Assembly (NCBI GenBank): GCA_030019485.1
Contig: JASEEW010000012.1
Location: 1-17,711 of the forward strand
Reading direction: 5' to 3'
DNA from: Thermoplasmatales archaeon
Lineage (GTDB): Archaea > Thermoplasmatota > JASEFT01 > JAUWIS01
Length of the DNA: 17,711 bases
How positions within the stretch are numbered: the first letter of the stretch is position 1; every line of letters starts with the position of its first letter. The notes beneath the pieces are model-generated. The model worked only from the letters and a program-made list of their open reading frames with translations. It was not told where the DNA came from and ran no database searches. Both the position numbers and the translations under genes were made by a program. Positions 6,529 to 15,800 of the stretch are shown here, piece by piece.

Positions 6529-8028
6529 ATGGTAGAAATTAGTAGAATTATTGAACAAAATCCATGGTGGGCGTTTGGTGAAGCATTCTTTCATTATGAT
6601 AAAAGCAAAAGCATGAAGGAATACAATGATGCTTTGATAAAGTTTGATAGGAAAAAACTTGAGCTTAAGCCATCTAATATCTATGCAATTTATGGTCCCA
6701 GGCAGGTAGGTAAAACTACTGAAATAAAAAAGAAAATATTAGAATTGATAAAAAGTAAAATAGAACCAGAATCAATCTGCTATTTTTCTTGCTACACATT
6801 AGCGTCAAGAAATGAACTTCGAAAAGTATTGGATTTTTTTCTGGATAAACTGCTAGAGCAGGAAAAGATATACATATTTTTGGATGAAGTAAACTTCATT
6901 AAAGGCTGGGTTGAAGAAGTAAAAAGGATAGCAGAGAGTGATAGGTTTGATAGAATTACTATCTTATTAACAGGTTCACCTTTTGGAATCAAGGTTCATA
7001 CCCATGAACTGATTGGCAGAGGGATAGAGGGAAATAGATATTTCATGAAACCCTTAACTTTCAGGGAATTTGTATTTCAGGTTTGTAAAGATGGGCATTT
7101 ATCAACTCAGGATTATTCTTTAAGGAAACAACTGGAAATTTTACCATCAAAACTTCAAAATAGTTTTATAGACATGGAAAAACCAATTCTCAAAATGATA
7201 CCAATTTTCAAGAAATTGCTGGCATTTGATAAAAGTCTTTCTTTTCTTTTTAACACTTATTTAAAAACAGGCGGTTTTCCTGCGGTAATTAATAACTACT
7301 TAAGGAAACCAACAAACAAGGAAAGAATAAATGCAGAGTTTTATGAACGATTTATAGAATTGGTGAGTAAGGATGCTTTAAAACAAGGAAAGAGTGATAG
7401 AACAATGCAGCAGATTATAACCGCTATAATAAAAAATTTCGGGTCCAGGTATGAGTTTGGAGCTTTATCAAAAAAAATAGAGGAGCCCATTACCAGTCCA
7501 ACAATCATAGATTATTTGCGACTGATGGAAGATAATTTTTTGATAAATGTGCTTTACTCCTATGATATCTCTAAAAAATCTGTAAAATCCAAGGGCGCAA
7601 AAAAGATATATTTCATGGATCCTTTCATATTTCACTCATTCAATGGTTGGCTCTATGGGAAACCAAATTACTCTTTCTCTGAAGAATTTTTGTTAAAAGA
7701 AACAAATATCTCTTCACTCGCAGAAAATGTAGTTTTCACTCACTTAGCAAGAATAAAAGAAAAACCTTTAATAAAGCCTGAAAACAGATTCCTCTGGTTT
7801 TATTACGACGTGAGAAAAGAATTGGATTTCATCTATCAGAAGGAAAATAAAGAATATTTAGGGATTGAGGTAAAATATCAACCAAAAGTCTCTTTCAAAG
7901 ATATTAGATTTTTAATGAAAGAAAATTTAATATTAAGCAAAAACGAGTTTGCTGTAGATAAAAATACTGTAATTTTACCAATTCATATTTTCCTGCCCCT
8001 GTTACAGGCCTCTTCCAATAACCTGTAA
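6529..8028 (+). CDS. Archaeal AAA-type ATPase with C-terminal DUF4143-like nuclease-fold domain (first copy)
   Basis: A 499-residue ATPase of the archaeal AAA_14/DUF4143 group. The Walker A loop is GPRQVGKTT (56-64), Walker B is IYIFLDEV with D119 and E120, followed by FIKGW and the sensor-like LLTGSP. The middle has the family's GGFPAV turn. The C-terminal domain ends with KELDFIYQ and YLGIEVKY, giving D433, E447 and K449, an intact PD-(D/E)xK-like pattern. The biological role of this family is unsettled; links to mobile or defence-related DNA have been suggested. The start is ATG at 6529, about 25 nt from the TATA box. The gene is clearly more AT-rich than the hydrogenase operon, which hints at transfer. 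A related gene lies at 11464. Confidence 0.85.
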   Translation: MVEISRIIEQNPWWAFGEAFFHYDKSKSMKEYNDALIKFDRKKLELKPSNIYAIYGPRQVGKTTEIKKKILELIKSKIEPESICYFSCYTLASRNELRKVLDFFLDKLLEQEKIYIFLDEVNFIKGWVEEVKRIAESDRFDRITILLTGSPFGIKVHTHELIGRGIEGNRYFMKPLTFREFVFQVCKDGHLSTQDYSLRKQLEILPSKLQNSFIDMEKPILKMIPIFKKLLAFDKSLSFLFNTYLKTGGFPAVINNYLRKPTNKERINAEFYERFIELVSKDALKQGKSDRTMQQIITAIIKNFGSRYEFGALSKKIEEPITSPTIIDYLRLMEDNFLINVLYSYDISKKSVKSKGAKKIYFMDPFIFHSFNGWLYGKPNYSFSEEFLLKETNISSLAENVVFTHLARIKEKPLIKPENRFLWFYYDVRKELDFIYQKENKEYLGIEVKYQPKVSFKDIRFLMKENLILSKNEFAVDKNTVILPIHIFLPLLQASSNNL

Positions 8029-8029
8029 C
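8001..8029 (+). terminator. Hairpin at the end of the first ATPase gene
   Basis: GTTACAGG (8001-8008) and CCTGTAAC (8022-8029) are exact inverted repeats around 13 nt, spanning the ATPase stop codon, and are followed by an A-run. It could aid termination or mRNA stability, or act as an operator just before the TATA box of the next gene. Confidence 0.5.
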
Positions 8030-8035
8030 AAAAAA

Positions 8036-8045
8036 CATTTATTAC
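8036..8045 (+). promoter_or_regulatory. TATA-like element of the surface protein gene
   Basis: CATTTATTAC is centred about 28 nt before the GTG at 8068, the same spacing as at the neighbouring genes. No clear ribosome binding site precedes the GTG, in keeping with a leaderless mRNA. Confidence 0.5.
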
Positions 8046-8067
8046 TTCAGAAGGTATTAAACAATCT

Positions 8068-11000
8068 GTGATAAAAGATAATTATGAATCATGTTTCAAA
8101 ACATTGGGTATTCTAATCCTGCTGATAGTTTTACTTGTTACTGGAATAGGTACCTGCACTTCACAATCCTTGTCTAAAGCAATGCATGGGGACTGGTCAG
8201 AAGATATTAATCTTACAAACAACTCTGCATCCTCAAAATATCCTTCTGCTGCGGTAAATGATGGGTTTATCCATCTTGTATGGCAGGATAACAGGGATGG
8301 AAGGTATGAAATATATTATAAGAGAAGCTTGGACAATGGTGCAACATGGGAGCAGCAGAGGCTGACATATTCCGGGAATTCTGTTTATCCTTCAGTAGCG
8401 GTGAACGGAAGCAATGTTCATGTTGTATGGCAGGATGATAGGGATGGATGTAACTGTATTTATTATATGAGAAGCAGGGATTATGGGGAAAACTGGGATT
8501 TTGGTAATGGTAAAAAACTTTATTCCTCCTACCAGTCATCAGAATGTCCAAGGATAGCTGTGAATGGAAACAGCCTCTATGTTGTATGGCAGGAGCATGT
8601 CTACTATGATTTCTGCAATGTTTATTTTATGATGAGCAAAAACAACGGAGGGACATGGGAGGATGGAAATGGGAATACAAACCAGGCATGTGTGATTTCT
8701 GAAAATAATTCCAGAAACCCTGCGATAGCAGTGAACAACACAATACATGTTGTCTGGCAGGAAAAAAGGGGTTATAACTGGGAGATATACTACTCTGGAA
8801 GTTCTGACAATGGAGAAACATGGAATGAAACAAAAATCAGCAACGGCACTGGCAGCTCAGAGGAACCAGAGATAGCAGTTGACAGCAGCGTTCATGTTGT
8901 CTGGGAGGATAACCGGGATGGAAACCCTGAAGTATATTATCAGAACTGCTCAGATGGAAAATGGTTGGACACTGCTGTCAGGCTCACAAACGACCCCCAT
9001 TACTCAAGAAAACCATCCATAGCAGTAAAAGAAAACAATGCCTCTGTTGTATGGCAGGACAACAGGGATGGAAACCTTGAAATCTACTACAAAAAATGTG
9101 TAAATGGTTTATGGTATAGTGATGAGCGTCTCACATATACTGGCACATGCACATCAGAATGTCCTATGATAGTGCTGAGCAGCATTGTTCATGTCTTCTG
9201 GGATGATGTTGTATCTGGAAACTTTGAGATATGGTACAAGCACACAATCGGGCCGTACTATGGTGTTTTCCTGCTTTGTGAAGACAGCCAGCACATAATA
9301 GGCTTAAATGAAACAACAAACTATAATATCACAGTATTTAACTCTGGAAACCAGAATGACACGATAAACATAACAATGAACATAGAAAATTTGCCTGAGA
9401 ACTGGACTGCAAAGCTGTCAAAGGATAATGTATCACTTTCACCAGGCAACTCAGCAAACATTACCCTCACAGTAAACTCGTTTTATCCTGATGTGAACAG
9501 TTACGCGTACATTGTTGTTACAGGTATTTCCCAGAATGATTCAAGCAAGTCGTCGTCCATTTACACATTAACAAAACTGGAATCATTATATGATGTTCTG
9601 CTCTCATGCTCGGATAATGTTCACAGCACCGACCCAAACAATTACACTGCCTACACAATAACAGTGCATAACAGGGGAAACGCAAATGACGCAATAGATT
9701 TGCTTTATCTGAATAAACCCTATGGATGGAAGGCAAACCTGAGCAGTTATTCCGTTACAATTGCAGCAAATCAGTCAGAAGATATTCTCCTTTATGTTAA
9801 ATCTCCCCCTGATATAGAAACAGGAAAGGCAGAGATAAAGGTGAGAGGCACATCAAGGAATGACCCGTCAAAGTCTGATTATGTTACAACAATCACAATA
9901 GTTCCAAGCTTTGGCATTTACCTTGAATGCCCTGACAATAAGCATCATGCAGACCCCGGGAATACAACAAATTATACTGTTATCATCGAGAATCTTGCTG
10001 ATAAAGATTATAATATAACAATAGATTTAAAATACATGGGTAGATGGAATGCAACCCTAAACCAGAACCGCACCTATTTGTGTGTTGGTGAAACCGCAGA
10101 AATTACTGTCACTGTTACCGTACCTGAAAATGAGGAAGCATACAACCAGTCCATAATCTTTGTTAAGGCTGCAGCCGGGGAATATAAAGCAGAGCAGAAA
10201 ATAACAACAGTTGTGAACCAAGTTTACAACATCACTGTGAGCAGCGACACAATCTTTTATGCAGAGCCTGGTGAAACATTAAACATCACATTAAACATAT
10301 CAAACAATGGAAACCATGAGGACATTGTTGACTTCATTTCTTTATCCTCTTGGAACGTTACCTTTCCTGACCCAGCAACACTGGAGGCAAAAACCTCAAA
10401 ACCTGTTAACATCTCCGTAACTGTGCCATCTGATGCTGAAGCAGGAAACCATTCTGTGAACATAAACATTGCAGGCAGAGGCACATCCTTCATTCCGCAG
10501 TTAACCATCATCGTAAATCAGCATTACAATGTCACATTTTTCTGCCATGAAAAAAACAGAACATCAACACCAAACAGCACTATAAAATTCACAGTGAACA
10601 TAACAAACAATGGAAACGGAAATGACACAGTTGCTTTCAGCAGTGAGCATAATTGGTTCCAAAACACATCCATAATTATTCCTCCAAAAACATCAAAAAA
10701 CATGACTTTAACCGTTCTCATACCAGAAAACACAGATTTGGGTTTTTACAATTTCACTGTTACATGCGCAGCAGAATTCAACACCACAATCTTCAATGTA
10801 AGCATAAGGGTCAGCTCTGCTGATTTAAAAATAACAAGGGTTGAGTTATCAAACCAGAACCCGTCTGAAAAAGAACTAATCATAGTAAATGTTTTTATCT
10901 CAAACAATGGGGACGCAGCAGCAAATAATGTTAAAGTAGGATTCTATGTTGATGATGCCTTTGTTTCAAATTCCACACCAATCCTGATACTGCCTGCCGG

Positions 11001-11235
11001 GCAGGAGAAGGTTGTGGTTTTTGTCTGGTATGCCGAACCAGGAGCCCATACATTAAAATTTGCTGCGGACCATGAAAACAACATTAATGAGCCGGATGAG
11101 GAAAACAACATTTTCATCAAAAAGATTGATGTGAAAGGGGAAGAATCATGGTACTGGATGATTTATTTAACAGTTTTTGTGATAGTCGTAATTGCAGTCA
11201 TTGTTATCCTGAGAAAAATCTACAGGAGGAGATAA
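8068..11235 (+). CDS. Membrane-anchored surface protein: seven propeller-like repeats, COG1361/NEW3 domains and a CARDB domain
   Basis: A 1055-residue exported protein. The N-terminus has a signal segment (about residues 11-30, LGILILLIVLLVTG). Residues about 42-395 contain seven repeats of about 50 residues with the core AVxxxxVHVVWQDxRDGxxEIYYxxS, typical of sialidase-like BNR repeats and suggesting a seven-bladed propeller. Residues about 400-900 hold about five NEW3/COG1361-type Ig-like domains (YNITVxNxGNxxDxI). A CARDB-like domain follows (about 920-1020), then a single membrane helix and a basic tail (RKIYRRR), so the protein should face outward from the cell membrane. Sialidase catalytic residues were not identified, so this is more likely a binding or structural protein. 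Many N-x-S/T sites fit archaeal glycosylation. The start is GTG at 8068. The ligand is unknown. Confidence 0.88.
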   Translation: MIKDNYESCFKTLGILILLIVLLVTGIGTCTSQSLSKAMHGDWSEDINLTNNSASSKYPSAAVNDGFIHLVWQDNRDGRYEIYYKRSLDNGATWEQQRLTYSGNSVYPSVAVNGSNVHVVWQDDRDGCNCIYYMRSRDYGENWDFGNGKKLYSSYQSSECPRIAVNGNSLYVVWQEHVYYDFCNVYFMMSKNNGGTWEDGNGNTNQACVISENNSRNPAIAVNNTIHVVWQEKRGYNWEIYYSGSSDNGETWNETKISNGTGSSEEPEIAVDSSVHVVWEDNRDGNPEVYYQNCSDGKWLDTAVRLTNDPHYSRKPSIAVKENNASVVWQDNRDGNLEIYYKKCVNGLWYSDERLTYTGTCTSECPMIVLSSIVHVFWDDVVSGNFEIWYKHTIGPYYGVFLLCEDSQHIIGLNETTNYNITVFNSGNQNDTINITMNIENLPENWTAKLSKDNVSLSPGNSANITLTVNSFYPDVNSYAYIVVTGISQNDSSKSSSIYTLTKLESLYDVLLSCSDNVHSTDPNNYTAYTITVHNRGNANDAIDLLYLNKPYGWKANLSSYSVTIAANQSEDILLYVKSPPDIETGKAEIKVRGTSRNDPSKSDYVTTITIVPSFGIYLECPDNKHHADPGNTTNYTVIIENLADKDYNITIDLKYMGRWNATLNQNRTYLCVGETAEITVTVTVPENEEAYNQSIIFVKAAAGEYKAEQKITTVVNQVYNITVSSDTIFYAEPGETLNITLNISNNGNHEDIVDFISLSSWNVTFPDPATLEAKTSKPVNISVTVPSDAEAGNHSVNINIAGRGTSFIPQLTIIVNQHYNVTFFCHEKNRTSTPNSTIKFTVNITNNGNGNDTVAFSSEHNWFQNTSIIIPPKTSKNMTLTVLIPENTDLGFYNFTVTCAAEFNTTIFNVSIRVSSADLKITRVELSNQNPSEKELIIVNVFISNNGDAAANNVKVGFYVDDAFVSNSTPILILPAGQEKVVVFVWYAEPGAHTLKFAADHENNINEPDEENNIFIKKIDVKGEESWYWMIYLTVFVIVVIAVIVILRKIYRRR

Positions 11236-11314
11236 AACGTGTAAATGCTGGTATCCTGAATGATATATCTGCAAGGGGAGATAAAACCTGTGAAAAACGT
11301 TTCTGAATGATATA
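11228..11314. repeat. Imperfect tandem repeat of about 48 bp after the surface protein gene
   Basis: GGAGATAAAAC occurs at 11228 and 11277, and CTGAATGATATA at 11256 and 11303, giving two imperfect copies with a 47-49-bp period. The first copy includes the stop codon of the surface protein gene. The segment up to 11463 has no credible gene; it also holds a short palindrome, ATGCTG-T-CAGCAT, at 11379-11391. Confidence 0.7.
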
Positions 11315-11421
11315 AGTTAAGTGGGTGCTATACTGGTGGAAGAAATAAAAACTGAATAGACTGCAAAAGAGAGGAAACATGCTGTCAGCATATCAGCATA
11401 TAAACAGGGTAAAGTTTCCTT

Positions 11422-11455
11422 TAGGGGGAAAGATTTATAAGTTTCTTTCCCCCTA
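11422..11455 (+). promoter_or_regulatory. TATA box of the second ATPase gene enclosed by a perfect 12-bp inverted repeat
   Basis: TAGGGGGAAAGA (11422-11433) and TCTTTCCCCCTA (11444-11455) are exact complements separated by 10 bp. The spacer is the TATA box (TTTATAAGTT, 11434-11443), centred about 27 nt before the ATG at 11464. A dimer bound here would block TBP, so this looks like an operator; alternatively the stem could fold around the element in read-through transcripts. Confidence 0.8.
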
Positions 11456-11463
11456 TAGATTTT

Positions 11464-12753
11464 ATGAACAAAAAAGTTTTGTCTAAATATCTCATAGATA
11501 AAAAAGAAATTATAAGAAACATGGATGTTTTTCCAAAGACAATAGATATAGTTAAAACAAAAAACTTTATTGTGCCCCTGATAGGTCCAAGGAGGGCTGG
11601 GAAAACCTATTGTTTGTATGACCTGATAGTAAACAAATTAAAAATAAAGGATGCAGATTTTCTTTTTATGAATTTTGAGGATGCAGAATTAGCAGATATA
11701 AATTTCAAAGAAATAGCAAATATAGTAAATATTCACGAAGAAATTTATGGAAAAAAACCAGAATATGCTTTTTTGGATGAAGTGCAAAATGTACAGAACT
11801 GGCATAAATCTGTTAGAAGCTTATTTGAAACAAAAAAGTATTATATTTTTATCTCCGGTTCTTCTTCAAAACTCTTATCTAAAGAAATTGTTACTTCGTT
11901 AAGAGGCAGAACCTTGAGTCATACAATTCTTCCACTTTCTTTTAAAGAATTTTTAGGTTTTAAAAAATTTGAGTTGAAACCATTTTATTCCAGCACAGAA
12001 GAAAACAGGATTAAAAATAGTTTAAGAAACTATTTGAAATTCGGCGGTTTTCCAGACATAGTTTTTGAAAATCAAATTGCAGATAAATTTTTTAGAGAAT
12101 ATATAGATTTAGTCATTTTTAAAGACATAGTTGAAAGATATAAAATTAAGAATGTTTTTATAATAAAATTTTTAATTAAAAATATATTAGCATCTTTTTC
12201 TAAAGAATTTTCAGTTCATAAAGTTTTTAATACCCTAAAATCACAGAATATTAAAGCAAGCAAAAAAACCCTATATAATTATATTTCTTATCTTGAAGAT
12301 GCATTTTTCGTGTTCTTTCTAAGAAAAATTTCTTTTTCAGTTCAAGATTCCGAATTATCAATACCTAAATGTTATGTAAATGATACCGGTTTGATAAATT
12401 CGGTTTCAATCAGTTTCTCACAAAATATTGGTAAACTAATGGAAAATGCTGTTTTTCTAGAACTTGAAAGAAGAAAAAAAGCAGTGACAAATATTTTTTA
12501 CTGGAAAAACTTTACTGGAAATGAAGTTGATTTTGTTGTTAAACAAGGTTTGAGAATAAAGCAGCTTATACAGGTATGTTATTCTGTGGAGGATTATGAA
12601 GCAAAGGAAAGAGAAATTAAGGCTTTGCTCAAAGCAAGCAAAGAGTTGAAATGTAAAGATTTGCTTGTAATTACAGAAGATTATGAAGATGAGGAAAAAA
12701 TAAAAGGAAAAAAGATAAAATACATTCCTTTATGGAAGTGGCTGTTAGGTTAA
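11464..12753 (+). CDS. Archaeal AAA-type ATPase with DUF4143-like C-terminal domain (second copy, degenerate nuclease motif)
   Basis: A 429-residue relative of the ATPase at 6529. Walker A is GPRRAGKT (41-48) and Walker B is YAFLDEVQ with D105 and E106, followed by VQNWHKSV, then the sensor-like FISGSSS and the LRGRTLSHTILPLSFKEF segment typical of the family. GGFPDIV lies mid-protein. The C-terminal domain reads GNEVDFVV (D356), but where the nuclease fold would have ExK it has IQVCY (Q370, C372), a variant seen in family members with a presumably inactive site. The start is ATG at 11464 under a strong TATA box. The gene is very AT-rich. Function is unknown; the two genes are not close duplicates, differing in length and in the C-terminal motif. 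Confidence 0.85.
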   Translation: MNKKVLSKYLIDKKEIIRNMDVFPKTIDIVKTKNFIVPLIGPRRAGKTYCLYDLIVNKLKIKDADFLFMNFEDAELADINFKEIANIVNIHEEIYGKKPEYAFLDEVQNVQNWHKSVRSLFETKKYYIFISGSSSKLLSKEIVTSLRGRTLSHTILPLSFKEFLGFKKFELKPFYSSTEENRIKNSLRNYLKFGGFPDIVFENQIADKFFREYIDLVIFKDIVERYKIKNVFIIKFLIKNILASFSKEFSVHKVFNTLKSQNIKASKKTLYNYISYLEDAFFVFFLRKISFSVQDSELSIPKCYVNDTGLINSVSISFSQNIGKLMENAVFLELERRKKAVTNIFYWKNFTGNEVDFVVKQGLRIKQLIQVCYSVEDYEAKEREIKALLKASKELKCKDLLVITEDYEDEEKIKGKKIKYIPLWKWLLG

Positions 12754-12806
12754 TATTCTGGACGAAATATCCTTACGAAATAATATCAGGATAATATCAG
12801 AACTCT

Positions 12807-12859
12807 ACATATAAAAAACCGCACCATAAAGCTTTTAAAACATATAAAAAAGTGCACCA
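12807..12859. repeat. Two 20-bp direct repeats spaced 33 bp apart upstream of the exoprotein promoter
   Basis: ACATATAAAAAAccGCACCA (12807-12826) and ACATATAAAAAAgtGCACCA (12840-12859) match in 18 of 20 bases. The 33-bp spacing is about three helical turns, so two bound proteins would sit on the same face of the DNA. The second copy ends 3 bp before the TATA-like element. A smaller tandem repeat, ATAATATCAG, lies just upstream at 12780-12800. Confidence 0.8.
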
Positions 12860-12862
12860 AAC

Positions 12863-12872
12863 TTTATTTATA
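12863..12872 (+). promoter_or_regulatory. TATA box of the giant exoprotein gene
   Basis: TTTATTTATA sits about 29 nt before the in-frame GTG at 12897 and 38 nt before the ATG at 12906. The spacing at the other genes here (25-28 nt) favours the GTG start on a leaderless mRNA. Confidence 0.65.
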
Positions 12873-12896
12873 CCCCCTGCAACATAATACTATTCA

Positions 12897-15800
12897 GTGA
12901 AAAAAATGAGAAACAAAAATCTGAGCAAGATTTTCTGGAGTTTTGGGTTAGCTTGTGCTATCATTGGGATTGTTTTTGCTGGGATAATGGTTGGTGGGGT
13001 GGATGAGATAAGTAAAAATCCTAAATCTCCTGGAACAATTTACGTTGGCGGTACAGGACCAAATAACTATACAACAATTCAGGCGGGGATAGATGCTGCA
13101 AGTAATGGGGATACAGTGTTTGTTTACAATGGAACATATTATGAAAACGTGGTAGTAGGTAAAACAATAACATTGATCGGTGAGAATAGGAATACGACAA
13201 TTATCGATGGTTACATCAGTGGAGACCTCATGGGAGATATAGATTGGTTAAGTATTAAGTGGTTCACTATCAAAAATGAACAGGGAAGCGGTATTAGTTT
13301 CTCTATACCATCAGTGGACAACATCGCCATACTACAGTGCAATATTTATTCAAATAACGGTGAGGGGATATATCTTATGGGATCTTCTAACATTTCTGTC
13401 ATAAACTGTAATATATCCCCAGATAATGGCACTGGTATTTATTTATTTAATTGTTTTAACGGTACCATAGTGAACAACTTAATATCAAATGCTACCGGAA
13501 TGAGTAATACTGATTTTGGGCTTGTTGTGGGGATCCTCTTATTTGATTGTTCAAATATCGCCGTATCAAATAATGTTATATCTAACAATAGTGGAGGGGA
13601 TTATAACTATGGAGGGGGTGCAGGTAGTGTTACAGGTATCAGCTTGCATAGTTCTTCAAATAATAGTATTTCAAATAACATCGTATCCCATAATATGGGG
13701 GGTAATCACAGCGAAGGAGGGGGTGCAGGTAGTGTTACTGGCATTGAGCTGTTGCTCATTTCAAACAACAACACAATCCTAAACAATGCAATTCTCAACA
13801 ATGTTGGTGGTGATTATAACTCTGGTGGAGGTGCTGGGGCAGTTGAAGGTATTACCATAGATGGGTCAGATAATGTTATCTCTGGTAACACTATCGCTGA
13901 TAACGTTGGTGGAGAAGGAAATAGTGGTGGGGGGGCTGGATGGACTGAAGGTATCACCATTCTATTAAACTCACAAAATAATTTAATTTTTCATAACAAT
14001 TTAATTAATAACACACGTCAAGCATACGACTTCTGCACCAACTTCTGGGACAACAACTACCCTTCTGGCGGCAACTACTGGAGTGATTATACTGGTGTTG
14101 ATTTGTATTCTGGTGCTGGGCAGAATATTTCTGGTAGTGATGGGATAGGTGATACGCCGTATAATATCTCAGGCAAAACTCCTCCAAATCAGGATAGGTA
14201 TCCGTTGATGGAGCCGTGGAATATATCCGTAAATCAGCCCCCAATCGTAAACATCACCTATCCTGAGGATGGGCAGACTGTGAATGGGACAGTTACGATT
14301 ACGGGCACGGCTTACGATTCTGACACTGGCAGAGTGCACAATCTTGACAAAGATACTTGGTATCAAACGATACAAGTGGCAATTAATGATGCTGATGCGG
14401 GGAATACGATTTTTGTGTATTCTGGGACTTATTATGAGAATGTGGTGGTGAATAAGACTTTGACGTTAATTGGAGAAGATAAAAACACAGTGATTATAGA
14501 TGGAAGTGGGTGTGGACCAGTTGTTCACATAACTGCGAACCATGTTACCATGAGGGAATTTACTATCAGAAACGGAGGTAGTGAATCCGGAATCTATCTT
14601 TCATTAGCGTCTTTTAGCAAAATAGAAAACTCTGTAATAACTCTAAACGGACGTGCTGGGATAGGCTTTTATAAGGCATCACACGGTTTGATAGCTAATT
14701 GCACTGTAATTGAAAACGATTACGGGATCGCTTTTTGGACAGCCTTGGACAACAACATAACTAACTGCGATATAATACATAATTTATACATGGCGATAAC
14801 TTTTTCTACAGCAAATGGAGTGGGATCATCTGGCAATTATGTAACAATGTGTAATGTATCCGATAACCAGTACGGCGTCAGCTTTGCTTTTTCCTCTAAT
14901 AATTGGATAACAAATTGTGTGTTGCAAAATAATTCACGAGATGGTATCAGTCTTGGCTCTTCTTCCACCAATAATTCGATAACAAACAATAGGATAGCAA
15001 ACAACTCTTGGTATGGAATTTGGCTTTATACAGCCTCGAATGACAATAAGATTTATCTCAATAATTTCATAAGTAACGTGTTGGATCAAGCTCGTGACGA
15101 ATGTTCCAACTTCTGGGACAACGGCTCTGTAGGTAACTATTGGAATGATTACACCGGAGTAGATGCTAACAGCGATGGTATTGGCGATACTCCTTATTAC
15201 ATTCCAGGCGGAAGTAATCAGGATAATTATCCATTAATGAATCCTGTGAACATAACCTTGAGCAAAAGCTCCCGAATGAATGATCAATCTGTTGTAAGTA
15301 CGATTCCTCGGCAAGCTGCCTCCAATGGCACTACTGTGCAATTTGTCGAAATAAAAATTGACAGTGGAAGTTGGCAGTTAGCAACGGGCACGACTTCCTG
15401 GTCATTTGATTGGGACACCACCACAGTTAGCAACGGCTGGCATACAATTTACGCAAGAGCTTACGATGGGGTTGATTATTCTGAGATAAAATCTGTTAGT
15501 GTTTATGTGGACAACCCAACAGTGAATCAGCCGCCGATTGTGAACATCACTTATCCAATAGAAGGTCAAGCAGTTACTGAAACAGTGACGATTACTGGTT
15601 TTGCATCTGATCCTGATAAGATAAAAAACGAAGTACCTAACGGTACGTATGTTCAAAAAGTCGAGATAAAAATCGATGACGGAGATTGGCATCTTGCATC
15701 TGGCACAACCTCCTGGGCATTTGATTGGGACACAACAACCATGAGCAACGGTTGGCATACGATTTATGCAAGGGCTTTTGATGGAGTAAATTATTCAAGT

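Noticed and set aside
13516..13782. 88-codon plus-strand ORF inside the first beta-helix
   Set aside because: It is an out-of-frame reading of the Gly-rich repeats in the giant exoprotein, whose own frame is open throughout.
13590..13965. CRISPR-like regular spacing of repeats
   Set aside because: The repeats are coding, diverge gradually, vary in spacing and keep an amino-acid motif; there are no conserved palindromic units with unique spacers.
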